Below, piece after piece: positions 1 to 6,839 of a stretch of DNA of 13,025 nucleotides (position 1 is the first letter of the stretch; the number at the start of each line of letters is the position of its first letter). Below the pieces are notes generated by a model. That model ran no database searches and had not been told where the DNA came from. It saw only the letters and a list, made by a program, of their open reading frames with translations. Source of the stretch: Desulfobacterales bacterium (GTDB taxonomy: Bacteria; Desulfobacterota; DSM-4660; Desulfatiglandales; JALVZP01); the NCBI GenBank assembly GCA_027064285.1, contig JAMOPX010000132.1, forward strand, positions 1 to 13,025, read 5' to 3'. Position numbers and translations under genes: made by a program.

Positions 1-58
1 TTATAAAAAGAATATCTAATTGGTATTGGTATAATTAATAATTTACTTCTGCTAGTAA

Positions 59-449
59 AAATATTGTTTTGTATTCGGTGCTGGAGCTTCTTTAGAAGCA
101 GGCTTTGCACCTGTTGCTATACTCAAGAAAGAGTTACAAAAGTTTTTACAATCGGCTAAGAATATAGAAAAAACTCAATTTATACTCCAGGAGTTAAGTA
201 AGCGATTTAAGGATTTTAAGGATTTTAAAGACATAGTAGAAAATAAAAAAATAGAAAAAGAAATCCCTTTTGAAAAATCATCTTCTTTTGCTCCTTTTTA
301 TATAAAAGATCCAGAAGACATATCTTTGTTAAAACAGCATTTTGAAGATATATGGAAAGGCGCTTGTCAAGAAAGTTGTATCTAAACATAATTATCATCT
401 GTTTCAAATCTTATTATATGTTTTTCTTTATATTTTCTCTAACTTATAG
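59..449 (+). pseudogene. Fragment of a SIR2-like (NAD-binding) protein, broken
   Basis: An open stretch without a usable start codon runs from just after an in-frame stop at 56-58 to a stop at 383-385. Near its beginning it encodes FVFGAGASLEAGFAP, which resembles the glycine-rich NAD-binding loop at the N-terminus of SIR2-family domains, including those in anti-phage proteins. The rest is lysine-rich and helical-looking and shows no other motif I recognise. A single frameshift near 350-360 would let reading continue in another frame (YGKALVKKVVSKHNYHLF and on) to a stop at 447-449. The lack of a start, the early stop and the small size (about 110-130 codons) point to a decayed gene. The SIR2 assignment rests on one motif. 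A diverged Rossmann-type protein of another family is possible. Confidence 0.45.
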
Positions 450-485
450 TATTCCGCAAAATTTGATATTTTGCGGAATACTATA
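445..485 (+). terminator. Perfect 18-bp inverted repeat with 5-nt loop, terminator-like
   Basis: The arms 445-462 and 468-485 are exact reverse complements and enclose the loop TTGAT. A GC core (CCGC/GCGG) sits in the middle of each arm. On the plus strand a short T-run (487-491) follows, so the structure could end transcription coming from the SIR2-like fragment. The minus-strand side is followed by A-rich sequence, so it is unlikely to terminate in that direction. The arms are longer and more perfect than most intrinsic terminators. Confidence 0.5.
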
Positions 486-587
486 GTTTTTGTAAAAAAT
501 CTGGATGAAATGAAAAAGTTATCTCAGAAGCATAGAATAACTTATGTAAAAAAAATAAGTTTTGCCAAAAGATGAAGCAATAGCTTT

Positions 588-773
588 CTAAGCCTTTTTC
601 TTAAAAAGAGACTTTATTTTGCCTGTAATAATCTTTTTGTAGATATATGCCATAGCAGTTATTACTGCTAAAACTACAATCCAACTATGGCATATATCCC
701 AAGACAGTCCTGATAAAACAAAAGTAGGGATCATCATAACGATTCCTATGCCTATTTTTCTGGGAAGATCCAT
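588..773 (-). CDS. Small two-helix membrane protein, unknown function
   Basis: This 61-residue protein starts with ATG behind a strong ribosome binding site (AGGAGGT, plus-strand positions 781-787, about 8 nt before the start), which is the main reason to believe in it. Two hydrophobic segments are visible, at about residues 6-23 and 30-48. They are joined by a short turn (SWDICHS) and followed by a lysine-rich tail ending in KSLFKKKA. The positive tail suggests a cytoplasmic C-terminus. I do not recognise a family and assign no function. It stands alone between remnants of mobile DNA, and no partner gene is visible. It could be a membrane-anchor subunit or a stray small gene. Confidence 0.65.
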   Translation of the reverse strand: MDLPRKIGIGIVMMIPTFVLSGLSWDICHSWIVVLAVITAMAYIYKKIITGKIKSLFKKKA

Positions 774-835
774 ACTAAATACCTCCTGTAACTAAATTGA
801 CATAAATATGCACTACCACTTGCTTACAAAAATCC

Positions 836-878
836 ACGCCAGAAAGCCCATAAGCTTCAGCTAAGGGATGAATGGCGT
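836..878 (-). repeat. Hairpin resembling an IS200/IS605-type right end
   Basis: Outer arms ACGCCA (836-841) and TGGCGT (873-878) pair perfectly. An inner imperfect stem is formed by CCCATAAGCT against AGCTAAGGG. Read on the minus strand, it has the layout CATTCATCCC, hairpin, GGGCTTTCTGGCG. This is close to the right-end hairpins seen downstream of tnpB genes in some IS200/IS605 elements. No tnpB reading frame precedes it on that strand, so it would be an orphan end. Confidence 0.35.
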
Positions 879-886
879 ATGATTAT

Positions 887-925
887 TATGAGGCTGTTCA
901 AAAGGATTTTTCGAACAGCCTCATA
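887..925. repeat. 13-bp inverted repeat hairpin
   Basis: The arms 887-899 and 913-925 (core GAGGCTGTTC / GAACAGCCTC) are exact complements around a 13-nt loop that itself holds A-run and T-run halves able to extend the stem. It could be a transcription terminator in either direction or the footprint of a mobile element. There is no T-run directly outside the stem on either side. Confidence 0.5.
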
Positions 926-1186
926 TGTTCTTGATTAGTAAATAAAATAATAATATAACCAATAATAAAATGCAATTGAGAAGATACTTTATCTGTAATC
1001 AAAAAATCCTATGAAATAATAGTAAAGCAAGAACTGGGCAGGAAAGATGCAACCTTAATCCATAAAAAGTACAGAATAAGTAAAGATTAAGAAATTAGCT
1101 GATTATCATTTACAAGTATCCAGATATAGGTTTAAGGCCCAAAATTCCTGCTGTAAAGCTGTTCTCACTCAACAAAGGGCTCAGTT

Positions 1187-2251
1187 GTGATTACAGATGA
1201 GAGAAGATACAGATACAAGCTTAAGGTCAAAGGTAAGGGAAAAGAGCAGAAGCTGTGGAAATTTGCTGGAGCATACAGGCTTATTTATAATCTTGAGCTG
1301 TTTCAAAGAGAGTTTCTCTGGTGGCAGAGAAGGGAAAGAACCACTTATGCAAAGCAGTGTGCTGAGCTTGTAGAGCTTAAAAAAGGATTTTCATGGCTTT
1401 GTGAAATTCACTCTCAGGTGCTTCAGGAGGCTCTAAGAGATCTGGACAGGGCATACAAAAACTACTTTGCAGGAAGAGCTGATCATCCAAAATTAAAGAA
1501 AAAGAAAAATCATGTTTTCTTTCGCTACATTCAGGGAATTAAAATCTCAGGAAACCGCATTTATCTTCCCAAGATAGGCTGGTTTAGGATATTTCTTTCA
1601 AGGGAAATCCCTGAAGATGCTGAGATATGAGAGGTGACAGTTCTTAAAGAAGCAGATGGCTGGTATGTTGTCTGCAGAAGACAGCAGTCTTGTTGGCATA
1701 GATGTGGGTATTCGGGACTTTGCATGTTTGTCTAACAAGACAAAGATAGGACATCCTCATGTTTCGGAAAAATGGTTTAAGAAACTTGCTTGGGAGCAAA
1801 GGAAACTTGCAAGAAAAAAGAAGTTTTCCAAAAGATGGAAGAAGCAGGCTAAAAGAGTTATAAATTTCCACCATCATAGCCAAAAGCCACGGTGTGGTGG
1901 TGGAAGATTTGAAAAATAATAGATTCAGCATGGAGCACCTTTATCAGAATGCTTGAATACAAGTGCAGGCAGTATGGACAGATATTTCTAAAAGTAGATC
2001 CCAGAAGGAGCAGTCAGACCTGTTCAGCGTGTGGTTTTGTTCATCCTAAAAACAGGAAAGGAAAAATTTTCTACTGTCTGCACTGTGGCTACATTGATGA
2101 TGCAGACATTAACGCTGCGAAAGTGATATTGCAGAGAGGGTTGGCTATCCTTAAAAGCTCTACCGCTGGGCTGGCGGGAAGTGACGCCCGTGGAGAGGGC
2201 ACTGACCGCCGGAACTGCTTTTGGGCAGGTCTACGAGTCATCCCTCGTTGA
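1187..2251 (+). pseudogene. tnpB: Degenerate tnpB (RNA-guided nuclease of IS605 type)
   Basis: Three consecutive pieces in different frames match the order of a TnpB protein. Piece one (1187-1630, GTG start) is the N-terminal OrfB_IS605 region (YRYKLKVKGKGKEQKLWKFAGA). It ends at TGA 1628-1630, but the same frame continues with EVTVLKEADGWYV, so this is a nonsense change. Piece two, shifted near 1670-1690, carries the RuvC-I motif VGIDVGIRDFACLS (Asp codon 1701-1703). The RuvC-II motif KSHGVVVEDLKNN (Glu codon 1903-1905) lies in yet another frame. Piece three (from about 1919) carries AWSTFIRMLEYKC, the zinc ribbon CSACG...CLHCG and the RuvC-III motif DADINAAK (Asp codon 2105-2107). Two places look internally shortened compared with the family: before the RuvC-II motif, and between it and LEYKC. 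The codons for all catalytic residues survive, but no full protein can be made. Confidence 0.85.
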
Positions 2252-2288
2252 AGCGGGAATCCCTCGGCTTTAGTCGTGGGAGGGTCAA
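2150..2288 (+). ncRNA. Probable omega-RNA / right-end structured region of the tnpB element
   Basis: This stretch is clearly more GC-rich than its surroundings and full of local complementarity (for example GGCGGG with CCCGT, and GGGCACTGACCGCC). It overlaps the 3' end of tnpB. It ends in a 10-bp stem (2260-2269 with 2272-2281) that has one T-T mismatch and one G-U pair, in the recognisable form ATCCCTCGGCTTTAGTCGTG. In related elements this region is transcribed as the omega-RNA, whose guide comes from DNA just beyond the right end, here from about 2289. Transcription is inferred from family knowledge. The 5' limit is approximate. Confidence 0.55.
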
Positions 2289-2307
2289 AGATGAGGTCCA
2301 AAAATCC

Positions 2308-2335
2308 TTGACAAGCTAAAAAACTCTTATATATT
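2308..2335 (+). promoter_or_regulatory. Sigma70-type promoter of the yceD-eamA operon
   Basis: A perfect -35 box TTGACA (2308-2313), a 16-nt spacer and a -10 box TATATT (2330-2335, five of six consensus bases) predict a start near 2341-2343. That is only about 28 bases before the yceD start codon. It is the only convincing promoter I see before the twelve-gene plus-strand run. Confidence 0.7.
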
Positions 2336-2369
2336 TAGCTGGTATTTCAATACAACAAACTATAATGCT

Positions 2370-2897
2370 ATGATATTCGATCTTAAAACAGCATTTGAGA
2401 ATCCGGTAAATCTAAGGTTTAAGCTTTCTCCTGATTGGTGGAAAGCTGATGAGTATGATAATTCTGTATTGGGTTTGGATACAGATATGGATGTTTCTAT
2501 ACATATAAAAAGGGCAGGAGAAAGATATATTTTGGAAGGATCGCTTTTGGGTAGGCTTATTCTGAGGTGTGATAGATGTATAGAGCCGTTTCGGTTCGAT
2601 CTGAAGACAGAGTTCAGGTGGTTCCTTGTACCTTATCCAAAGCAGATTCAAGAAGAGATAGAACTTGGTAAGGATGATATGTCTGTTGTTTTTATATCTG
2701 AAGATGAGATAGAATTGGATGATATTATAAGGGCGGAAATCTATTTGGCTGTACCTATGAAGATATTGTGTAAAGAGGACTGTGCTGGATTATGTCCTCA
2801 TTGTGGAAGAAATCTTAACAAGGAGAAGTGCATTTGTAAAAAGAGCTCAGGACATCCAGCATTTATGAAGTTAAAGGATCTATTAAATAACCAATAA
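2370..2897 (+). CDS. yceD: YceD/DUF177 family protein
   Basis: A 175-residue member of the YceD (DUF177) family, whose members are linked to 23S rRNA accumulation and normally sit just upstream of rpmF, as here. The middle of the protein carries a cysteine pair (C67, C70, in LRCDRCIEPF). The C-terminal part carries a cysteine cluster (C134, C138, C142, C145, C154, C156, around CAGLCPHCGRNLN), which is common in the family and suggests metal binding. The start is the ATG at 2370. Almost no Shine-Dalgarno sequence precedes it and the predicted leader is very short, so initiation may be inefficient or non-canonical. The stop is 13 bases before the rpmF start. The family is clear from its size, its cysteines and its position before rpmF and plsX. 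The molecular function is not established. Confidence 0.88.
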   Translation: MIFDLKTAFENPVNLRFKLSPDWWKADEYDNSVLGLDTDMDVSIHIKRAGERYILEGSLLGRLILRCDRCIEPFRFDLKTEFRWFLVPYPKQIQEEIELGKDDMSVVFISEDEIELDDIIRAEIYLAVPMKILCKEDCAGLCPHCGRNLNKEKCICKKSSGHPAFMKLKDLLNNQ

Positions 2898-2910
2898 AAG
2901 GAGAGTGCAT

Positions 2911-3096
2911 ATGGCTGTTCCAAAGAAGAGGACATCGAGGTCAAAAAGGGACATGAGAAGATCCCATCACACGGTAAAAATCCCAAATTTAAGCTCATGT
3001 CCAAGGTGTCACGAGCCTGTTCTCCCTCATCATGTATGCCCTGAATGTGGGTATTACAGGGGAAAGCAGATAATAAAGCCAGAGGAAGAAAAATAA
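2911..3096 (+). CDS. rpmF: Large ribosomal subunit protein bL32
   Basis: A 61-residue protein beginning MAVPKKRTSRSKRDMRRSHH, the hallmark N-terminus of bL32, which sits in the 50S subunit. Two CxxC pairs (C30/C33 and C43/C46) form the zinc ribbon of the zinc-containing form of the protein. The start at 2911 is chosen because the mature family begins with MAVPKK and the site AAAGGAGAG (2897-2905) lies at the right distance. A GTG two codons upstream falls within that binding site and is unlikely to be used. It lies between yceD and plsX, a conserved arrangement that couples ribosome and membrane lipid synthesis. Confidence 0.97.
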   Translation: MAVPKKRTSRSKRDMRRSHHTVKIPNLSSCPRCHEPVLPHHVCPECGYYRGKQIIKPEEEK

Positions 3097-3103
3097 ATAG
3101 ATT

Positions 3104-4102
3104 ATGAAGATTGCCATTGATGCAATGGGTGGAGATTACGCCCCTAATGAGATAGTAAAAGGGGCAATAAAGGCGGTTGAATGTATAGATGCGGATCTTA
3201 TTTTGGTGGGAAATGAAAAAAAGATTCGGGCATTATGTGAGGATGGTCTCGTAGGTAAACACATAAGTGTTTATCACTGCTCCGAAATAATATCTATGGA
3301 CGAGATCCCGGTAAAGGCTATTCTGAAAAAGAGATATGCATCTATCAAAGTGGCCTTTGAGCTTGTAAGGCATAGGAAAGTAGAGGCAGTTATAAGTGCA
3401 GGTAATTCAGGAGCATTTGTTACATCTGCTGTGCTGAATTTAGGACTTGTAAAGGGCATAGAAAAGCCGGCCATAGCAAGTATATTGCCGGGTAAAAACG
3501 GACCATTTATTCTCGTAGATTCAGGCGCAAATGCTGATTGTAAAGCACAACATTTATATCAGTTCGCTTTAATGGGACATGCTTTAGCTGTTTCCTATCT
3601 GAAGATAGATGCTCCTAAAATAGGGCTTCTCAGTATAGGGGAGGAAAGCAGTAAAGGAAATAAGCTGGTTAAAGAAGCTTATAAAATACTTCAGCATAGC
3701 CCGCTAAATTTCGTTGGTAATGTGGAAGGAACAGTTCTTTTTGACAGTTTGGTAGATGTGGTGGTATGTGATGGCTTTGTAGGAAATGTGGTTTTAAAAA
3801 CATGTGAAGGTATTGCTCAATATATAAAGGATCTTATCTCAAAAGGGATAAGTAGGTGTGTAAGAGATTCTGACCTGATAAAAAGGGTACTCATGAGATT
3901 GGATTACGAAGAGTATGGGGGTGGAATAGTACTGGGAGTAAATGGATTAGGTGTTATATGTCACGGCAGATCTTCTTCAAAGTCTATAAAAAATGCCATA
4001 ATTATGACTTTTCATTTTTTAAAAAATAAGATAATAGACAAAATTTTGTTGGAGTTAAATCGAATAAATGGATTCTTAGGAGAAAGCTATGGAAGAATAT
4101 AG
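3104..4102 (+). CDS. plsX: Phosphate acyltransferase PlsX
   Basis: A 332-residue protein of normal family length that converts acyl-ACP and phosphate into acyl-phosphate, the acyl donor used by PlsY for phospholipid synthesis. It works at the cytoplasmic membrane surface. Conserved stretches are visible in order: the N-terminal MKIAIDAMGGDYAPNEIVKG, SAGNSGAFVTSAV, VDSGANADCKAQHLYQFA, LLSIGEESSKGN, VCDGFVGNVVLKTCEG, and the C-terminal GVNGLGVICHGRSS. The start ATG follows rpmF by 7 bases, with a GAGGAAG some 14 bases upstream. The 3' end overlaps fabG by 14 bases. In most genomes with this order fabH and fabD come next; here they are absent. Confidence 0.96.
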   Translation: MKIAIDAMGGDYAPNEIVKGAIKAVECIDADLILVGNEKKIRALCEDGLVGKHISVYHCSEIISMDEIPVKAILKKRYASIKVAFELVRHRKVEAVISAGNSGAFVTSAVLNLGLVKGIEKPAIASILPGKNGPFILVDSGANADCKAQHLYQFALMGHALAVSYLKIDAPKIGLLSIGEESSKGNKLVKEAYKILQHSPLNFVGNVEGTVLFDSLVDVVVCDGFVGNVVLKTCEGIAQYIKDLISKGISRCVRDSDLIKRVLMRLDYEEYGGGIVLGVNGLGVICHGRSSSKSIKNAIIMTFHFLKNKIIDKILLELNRINGFLGESYGRI

Positions 4103-4838
4103 TAATAGAGTGGCTGTTATTACTGGAGGGTCTAAGGGTATTGGAAGAGCTATTGCTTTTAAGTTTGCAGAAGAAAAGGCAGATATAGTTATATTTCATT
4201 ATGATCCTGATAATTCAGCCTCTGAGCAAACCCTGAAAATGCTGAAAGAGATTGGGGTTAATGTAAGAAGCTTTAAAGTAGATGTGTCCAACAAAGAAGA
4301 AGTAGACTCTGCGTTTAATGAGGTCTTTTCAGAATTTAAGAGAATTGATGTCTTGATAAACAATGCGGGTATCACAAAAGATACATTGCTTGTCCGTATG
4401 AACGAAAAAGATTGGGATATGGTTTTAGATATAAATCTAAAGGGCGTTTACAACTGCACACATGCAGTTTTAAGAAACATGATAAAGCAGAAAAGAGGTT
4501 GGATAGTAAATATATCTTCTGTGGTTGGACAGATAGGAAATGTGGGACAAGCAAATTATGCAGCTTCAAAGGCAGGAATAATGGGATTTACAAAATCTGT
4601 GGCCAAAGAAGTAGCAATGAGAGGGATAAAGGTTAATGCAGTTGCACCTGGTTTTATTGATACTGAGATGACTGCTAAGATTCCGGAGAAGGTTAAGGAT
4701 GAGTTTTTAAAACAGATTCCCATGGGAAGGCTTGGAACTCCAGAAGAAGTGGCAGAAGTAGTTTATTGGCTTTGTTCCAAGAGTGCAAGCTATGTGACTG
4801 GCCAGGTTATACATGTTAACGGTGGTATGTACATGTAG
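4089..4838 (+). CDS. fabG: 3-oxoacyl-[ACP] reductase FabG
   Basis: A 249-residue classical short-chain dehydrogenase that reduces 3-oxoacyl-ACP with NADPH in fatty acid elongation. The cofactor loop TGGSKGIG is at residues 12-19 and NNAG at 91-94. The catalytic set is N116, S144, Y157 and K161 (ISSVVG...YAASK). The ending GQVIHVNGGMYM is typical of FabG, as are the segment NVGQANYAASKAGIMGFTKS and the neighbouring acpP and fabF genes. The ATG at 4089 lies inside the end of plsX and is preceded by AGGAG at 4079-4083, which suggests translational coupling. SDR family members are numerous, but the context makes FabG the best call. Confidence 0.95.
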   Translation: MEEYSNRVAVITGGSKGIGRAIAFKFAEEKADIVIFHYDPDNSASEQTLKMLKEIGVNVRSFKVDVSNKEEVDSAFNEVFSEFKRIDVLINNAGITKDTLLVRMNEKDWDMVLDINLKGVYNCTHAVLRNMIKQKRGWIVNISSVVGQIGNVGQANYAASKAGIMGFTKSVAKEVAMRGIKVNAVAPGFIDTEMTAKIPEKVKDEFLKQIPMGRLGTPEEVAEVVYWLCSKSASYVTGQVIHVNGGMYM

Positions 4839-4864
4839 AAATAAAACAAAGGAGGTAAGAAAAA

Positions 4865-5107
4865 ATGGCAAGTGTAGAAGAAAAGGTAAAAAAGATTATA
4901 TGTGAGCAGCTGGATGTGAATGAAGAAGATGTGGTTCCTGAGGCATCCTTTGTGGATGATTTGGGGGCTGATTCCTTGGATCAAGTGGAGCTGATCATGG
5001 CGATGGAGGAGGAGTTTGGTATCTCTATTCCTGATGAGGACGCAGAGAAGATTGTAACTGTGCAGGATGCAATTGATTACATAGAAAAAGCCTTAGAAGC
5101 AGTATGA
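4865..5107 (+). CDS. acpP: Acyl carrier protein
   Basis: An acidic 80-residue carrier protein. The motif DLGADSLDQVEL places the phosphopantetheine attachment site at S37. It holds growing acyl chains as thioesters for FabG, FabF and PlsX, all encoded next to it. An excellent ribosome binding site (GGAGGT, 4851-4856) 8 bases before the ATG, the strongest in the operon, fits the high expression expected of ACP. The preceding 26-base gap after fabG is one of the largest within the operon. The stop codon overlaps a possible upstream start of fabF. Confidence 0.97.
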   Translation: MASVEEKVKKIICEQLDVNEEDVVPEASFVDDLGADSLDQVELIMAMEEEFGISIPDEDAEKIVTVQDAIDYIEKALEAV

Positions 5108-5121
5108 CATGGGAGGGGAAA

Positions 5122-6369
5122 ATGAGAGAGGTGAGAAGGGTTGTTGTAACAGGAATAGGAATGGTTACCCCAGTAGGTATAGGAGTAGAGGAGAGCTGGA
5201 AATCTGTATGTGAAGGTCGTTCAGGAATAGGACCTATAACAAAATTTGATGCCTCTGCATTCCCTTCTCAGATTGCTGCTGAAGTAAAGGATTTTAGAGC
5301 AGAAGACTTTATGGAAAAACAAAAGATTAGACGATTTGATACCTTTATTCACTTTGCTGTTGCTTCTGCAAGGATGGCAGTGGAGGATTCTGGCCTTAAG
5401 ATAGATGACACCAACAGAGACAGAGTGGGCTGTGTTACTGGATCTGGTATCGGCGGACTACCAATGATAGAGCATTTTCACAATGTCCTTTTAGAAAAAG
5501 GTCCAAAGAGAATAAGCCCGTTTTTTATACCCGGAATAATTGCAAATATGGTAGCTGGGGAAATAGCCATAGAGTTTGGCGCAAGGGGGCCAAATACCTC
5601 TATAACTACTGCTTGTGCTGCCAGTTCACATGCTATAGGAGAGTCTTTTAGACTCATAAGAGAGGGCAGGGCAGATGTTATGATTACTGGTGGTTCAGAA
5701 GCAGTAATAACACCTCTTGCATTTGGTGGATTCTGTGCCATGCATGCCCTTTCCCAAAGAAATGACGAGCCAGAGAAGGCATCAAGGCCATTTGACTTGA
5801 AAAGAGATGGCTTTGTCATGGGAGAAGGAGCAGGAATCATGATTTTGGAAGAGCTGGAACATGCAAAGAAAAGAGGGGCAAAGATATATGCTGAGCTGCT
5901 TGGATATGGACTGAGCGGCGATGCATATCATGTGGCTGCACCTGATCCAAATGCAATAGGTGCTATAAACTGTATGAAGATGGCATTAAAGGATGCAGGG
6001 ATAAGACCGGAAGATGTGGACTATATAAACGCTCACGGCACATCTACAAAATTAAATGATGCATCAGAAACAAAAGCGATAAAAGAGGTGTTCGGAGATC
6101 ACGCGTATAAAATGCCTATCAGCTCCACCAAATCTATGACAGGGCATCTTTTAGGTGGAGCAGGTGCTGTAGAGTCCATATTTTCCATACTAACAATAAA
6201 CACAGGGATAATTCCCCCGACCATAAATTATGAAAATCCTGATCCTGAGTGTGATCTTGACTATGTCCCAAATAAAGCAAGGAAGGCAGAGGTGAAAATA
6301 GTCCTTTCTAATTCCTTTGGATTTGGCGGCACAAATGCATGTCTTGTATTTAAAAAATTTGAGGAATAG
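5122..6369 (+). CDS. fabF: 3-oxoacyl-[ACP] synthase II FabF
   Basis: A 415-residue condensing enzyme that extends acyl-ACP with malonyl-ACP. The active-site cysteine is C165 in TTACAASSHAIGE. The two histidines lie in NAHGTSTKLND and in STKSMTGHLLGGAGAVE, and the C-terminal SNSFGFGGTNACLVF is standard. I chose the ATG at 5122 because GGGAGGGG (5111-5118) is well placed and the family begins close to RRVVVTGIGMVTPVG. An in-frame ATG at 5104 overlapping the acpP stop would add six residues. With no fabH in the window, this is the only ketoacyl synthase here. Whether it also starts chains cannot be told from the sequence. Confidence 0.96.
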   Translation: MREVRRVVVTGIGMVTPVGIGVEESWKSVCEGRSGIGPITKFDASAFPSQIAAEVKDFRAEDFMEKQKIRRFDTFIHFAVASARMAVEDSGLKIDDTNRDRVGCVTGSGIGGLPMIEHFHNVLLEKGPKRISPFFIPGIIANMVAGEIAIEFGARGPNTSITTACAASSHAIGESFRLIREGRADVMITGGSEAVITPLAFGGFCAMHALSQRNDEPEKASRPFDLKRDGFVMGEGAGIMILEELEHAKKRGAKIYAELLGYGLSGDAYHVAAPDPNAIGAINCMKMALKDAGIRPEDVDYINAHGTSTKLNDASETKAIKEVFGDHAYKMPISSTKSMTGHLLGGAGAVESIFSILTINTGIIPPTINYENPDPECDLDYVPNKARKAEVKIVLSNSFGFGGTNACLVFKKFEE

Positions 6370-6371
6370 TG

Positions 6372-6839
6372 ATGAATGGGGAGAAGATAATCATAGGGTC
6401 TGATCATGCAGGATTTGAGTTAAAAGAGAGATGTAAATCGTATATAAGAAATGTTTTGGGAAAAGATATCGAAGACATAGGGGTATACAGTACTGATTCT
6501 TCTGATTATCCTGATATTGGACATAAGCTGGCTGAACAGATTGCATCAAAAAAATATCTTGTTGGAATACTTATCTGCGGAAGCGGGATTGGGATGAGTA
6601 TGGTTGCAAATAGACATAGAGGGGTAAGAGCAGCCCTATGTCACGACATCTATACTACAAAGTATAGCAGATTACATAATGATGCAAATGTGCTTGTCAT
6701 GGGAGGAAGGATTATAGGCGAAGGTCTTGCCTTTGAAATGATAAAGACTTTTTTGGAGACCCCCTTTGAAGGAGGAAGGCATAAAAGAAGAATTGAAAAG
6801 ATAGATAAGGAGCTTTGCCTTGAAGGAAAAAACTCTTAG
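6372..6839 (+). CDS. rpiB: Ribose-5-phosphate isomerase B
   Basis: A 155-residue RpiB/LacAB-type isomerase that interconverts ribulose 5-phosphate and ribose 5-phosphate. Typical motifs are IIIGSDHAGFELK (D11, H12), the active-site loop LICGSGIGMSM with C69, and LHNDANVLVMGGR. I use the ATG at 6372, which has GAGGA six bases upstream. A GTG directly before it is also in frame. It begins 2 bases after the fabF stop and overlaps glyA by 20 bases. The pairing rpiB-glyA is a recurrent bacterial arrangement. Confidence 0.95.
   Translation: MNGEKIIIGSDHAGFELKERCKSYIRNVLGKDIEDIGVYSTDSSDYPDIGHKLAEQIASKKYLVGILICGSGIGMSMVANRHRGVRAALCHDIYTTKYSRLHNDANVLVMGGRIIGEGLAFEMIKTFLETPFEGGRHKRRIEKIDKELCLEGKNS

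Larger units (their letters stand above)
774..1186. other. Intergenic stretch with two hairpins, no gene
   Basis: This 413-base stretch is strongly AT-rich. Its first part is the leader and ribosome binding site of the minus-strand membrane protein gene. Two inverted repeats follow (836-878 and 887-925), annotated separately. From about 930 to 1186 I see no coding frame, tRNA or clear promoter. The left end of the adjacent tnpB element must lie somewhere in the last 100-150 bases, but I cannot define it. Confidence 0.6.
1187..2288 (+). mobile_element. IS200/IS605-family tnpB element remnant, no tnpA
   Basis: The element consists of a disrupted tnpB followed directly by a GC-rich structured right end. 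That right end closes with an imperfect hairpin (2260-2281) and the sequence GGTCAA at 2283-2288; TCAA is a known right cleavage signature in IS605-type elements. No tnpA (Y1 transposase) is present, so it belongs with tnpB-only, IS1341-like elements. The left boundary is not recognisable. The right end lies only about 20 bases before the -35 box of the downstream operon. Confidence 0.75.

Noticed and set aside
225..407. Minus-strand frame of 60 codons opposite the SIR2-like fragment
   Set aside because: It is a low-complexity phenylalanine/leucine-rich translation of AT-rich DNA, with no convincing ribosome binding site.
518..561. Short hairpins (518-541 and 539-561) as the terminator of the small membrane protein gene
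   Set aside because: Stems are only 5-7 AT-rich pairs, and the T-runs are in the loop or short. They are compatible with termination but too weak to annotate.
1110..1113. TTAC at this position as the insertion site marking the left end of the tnpB element
   Set aside because: A four-base match is expected by chance and no left-end hairpin follows it. The left boundary is left undefined.
1644..1931. Minus-strand frame of 95 codons opposite tnpB
   Set aside because: The plus strand here encodes the RuvC-I and RuvC-II motifs of tnpB. The antisense frame has no recognisable feature.
5478..5840. Minus-strand frame of 120 codons inside fabF
   Set aside because: It is antisense to the conserved active-site region of fabF and shows no family features.
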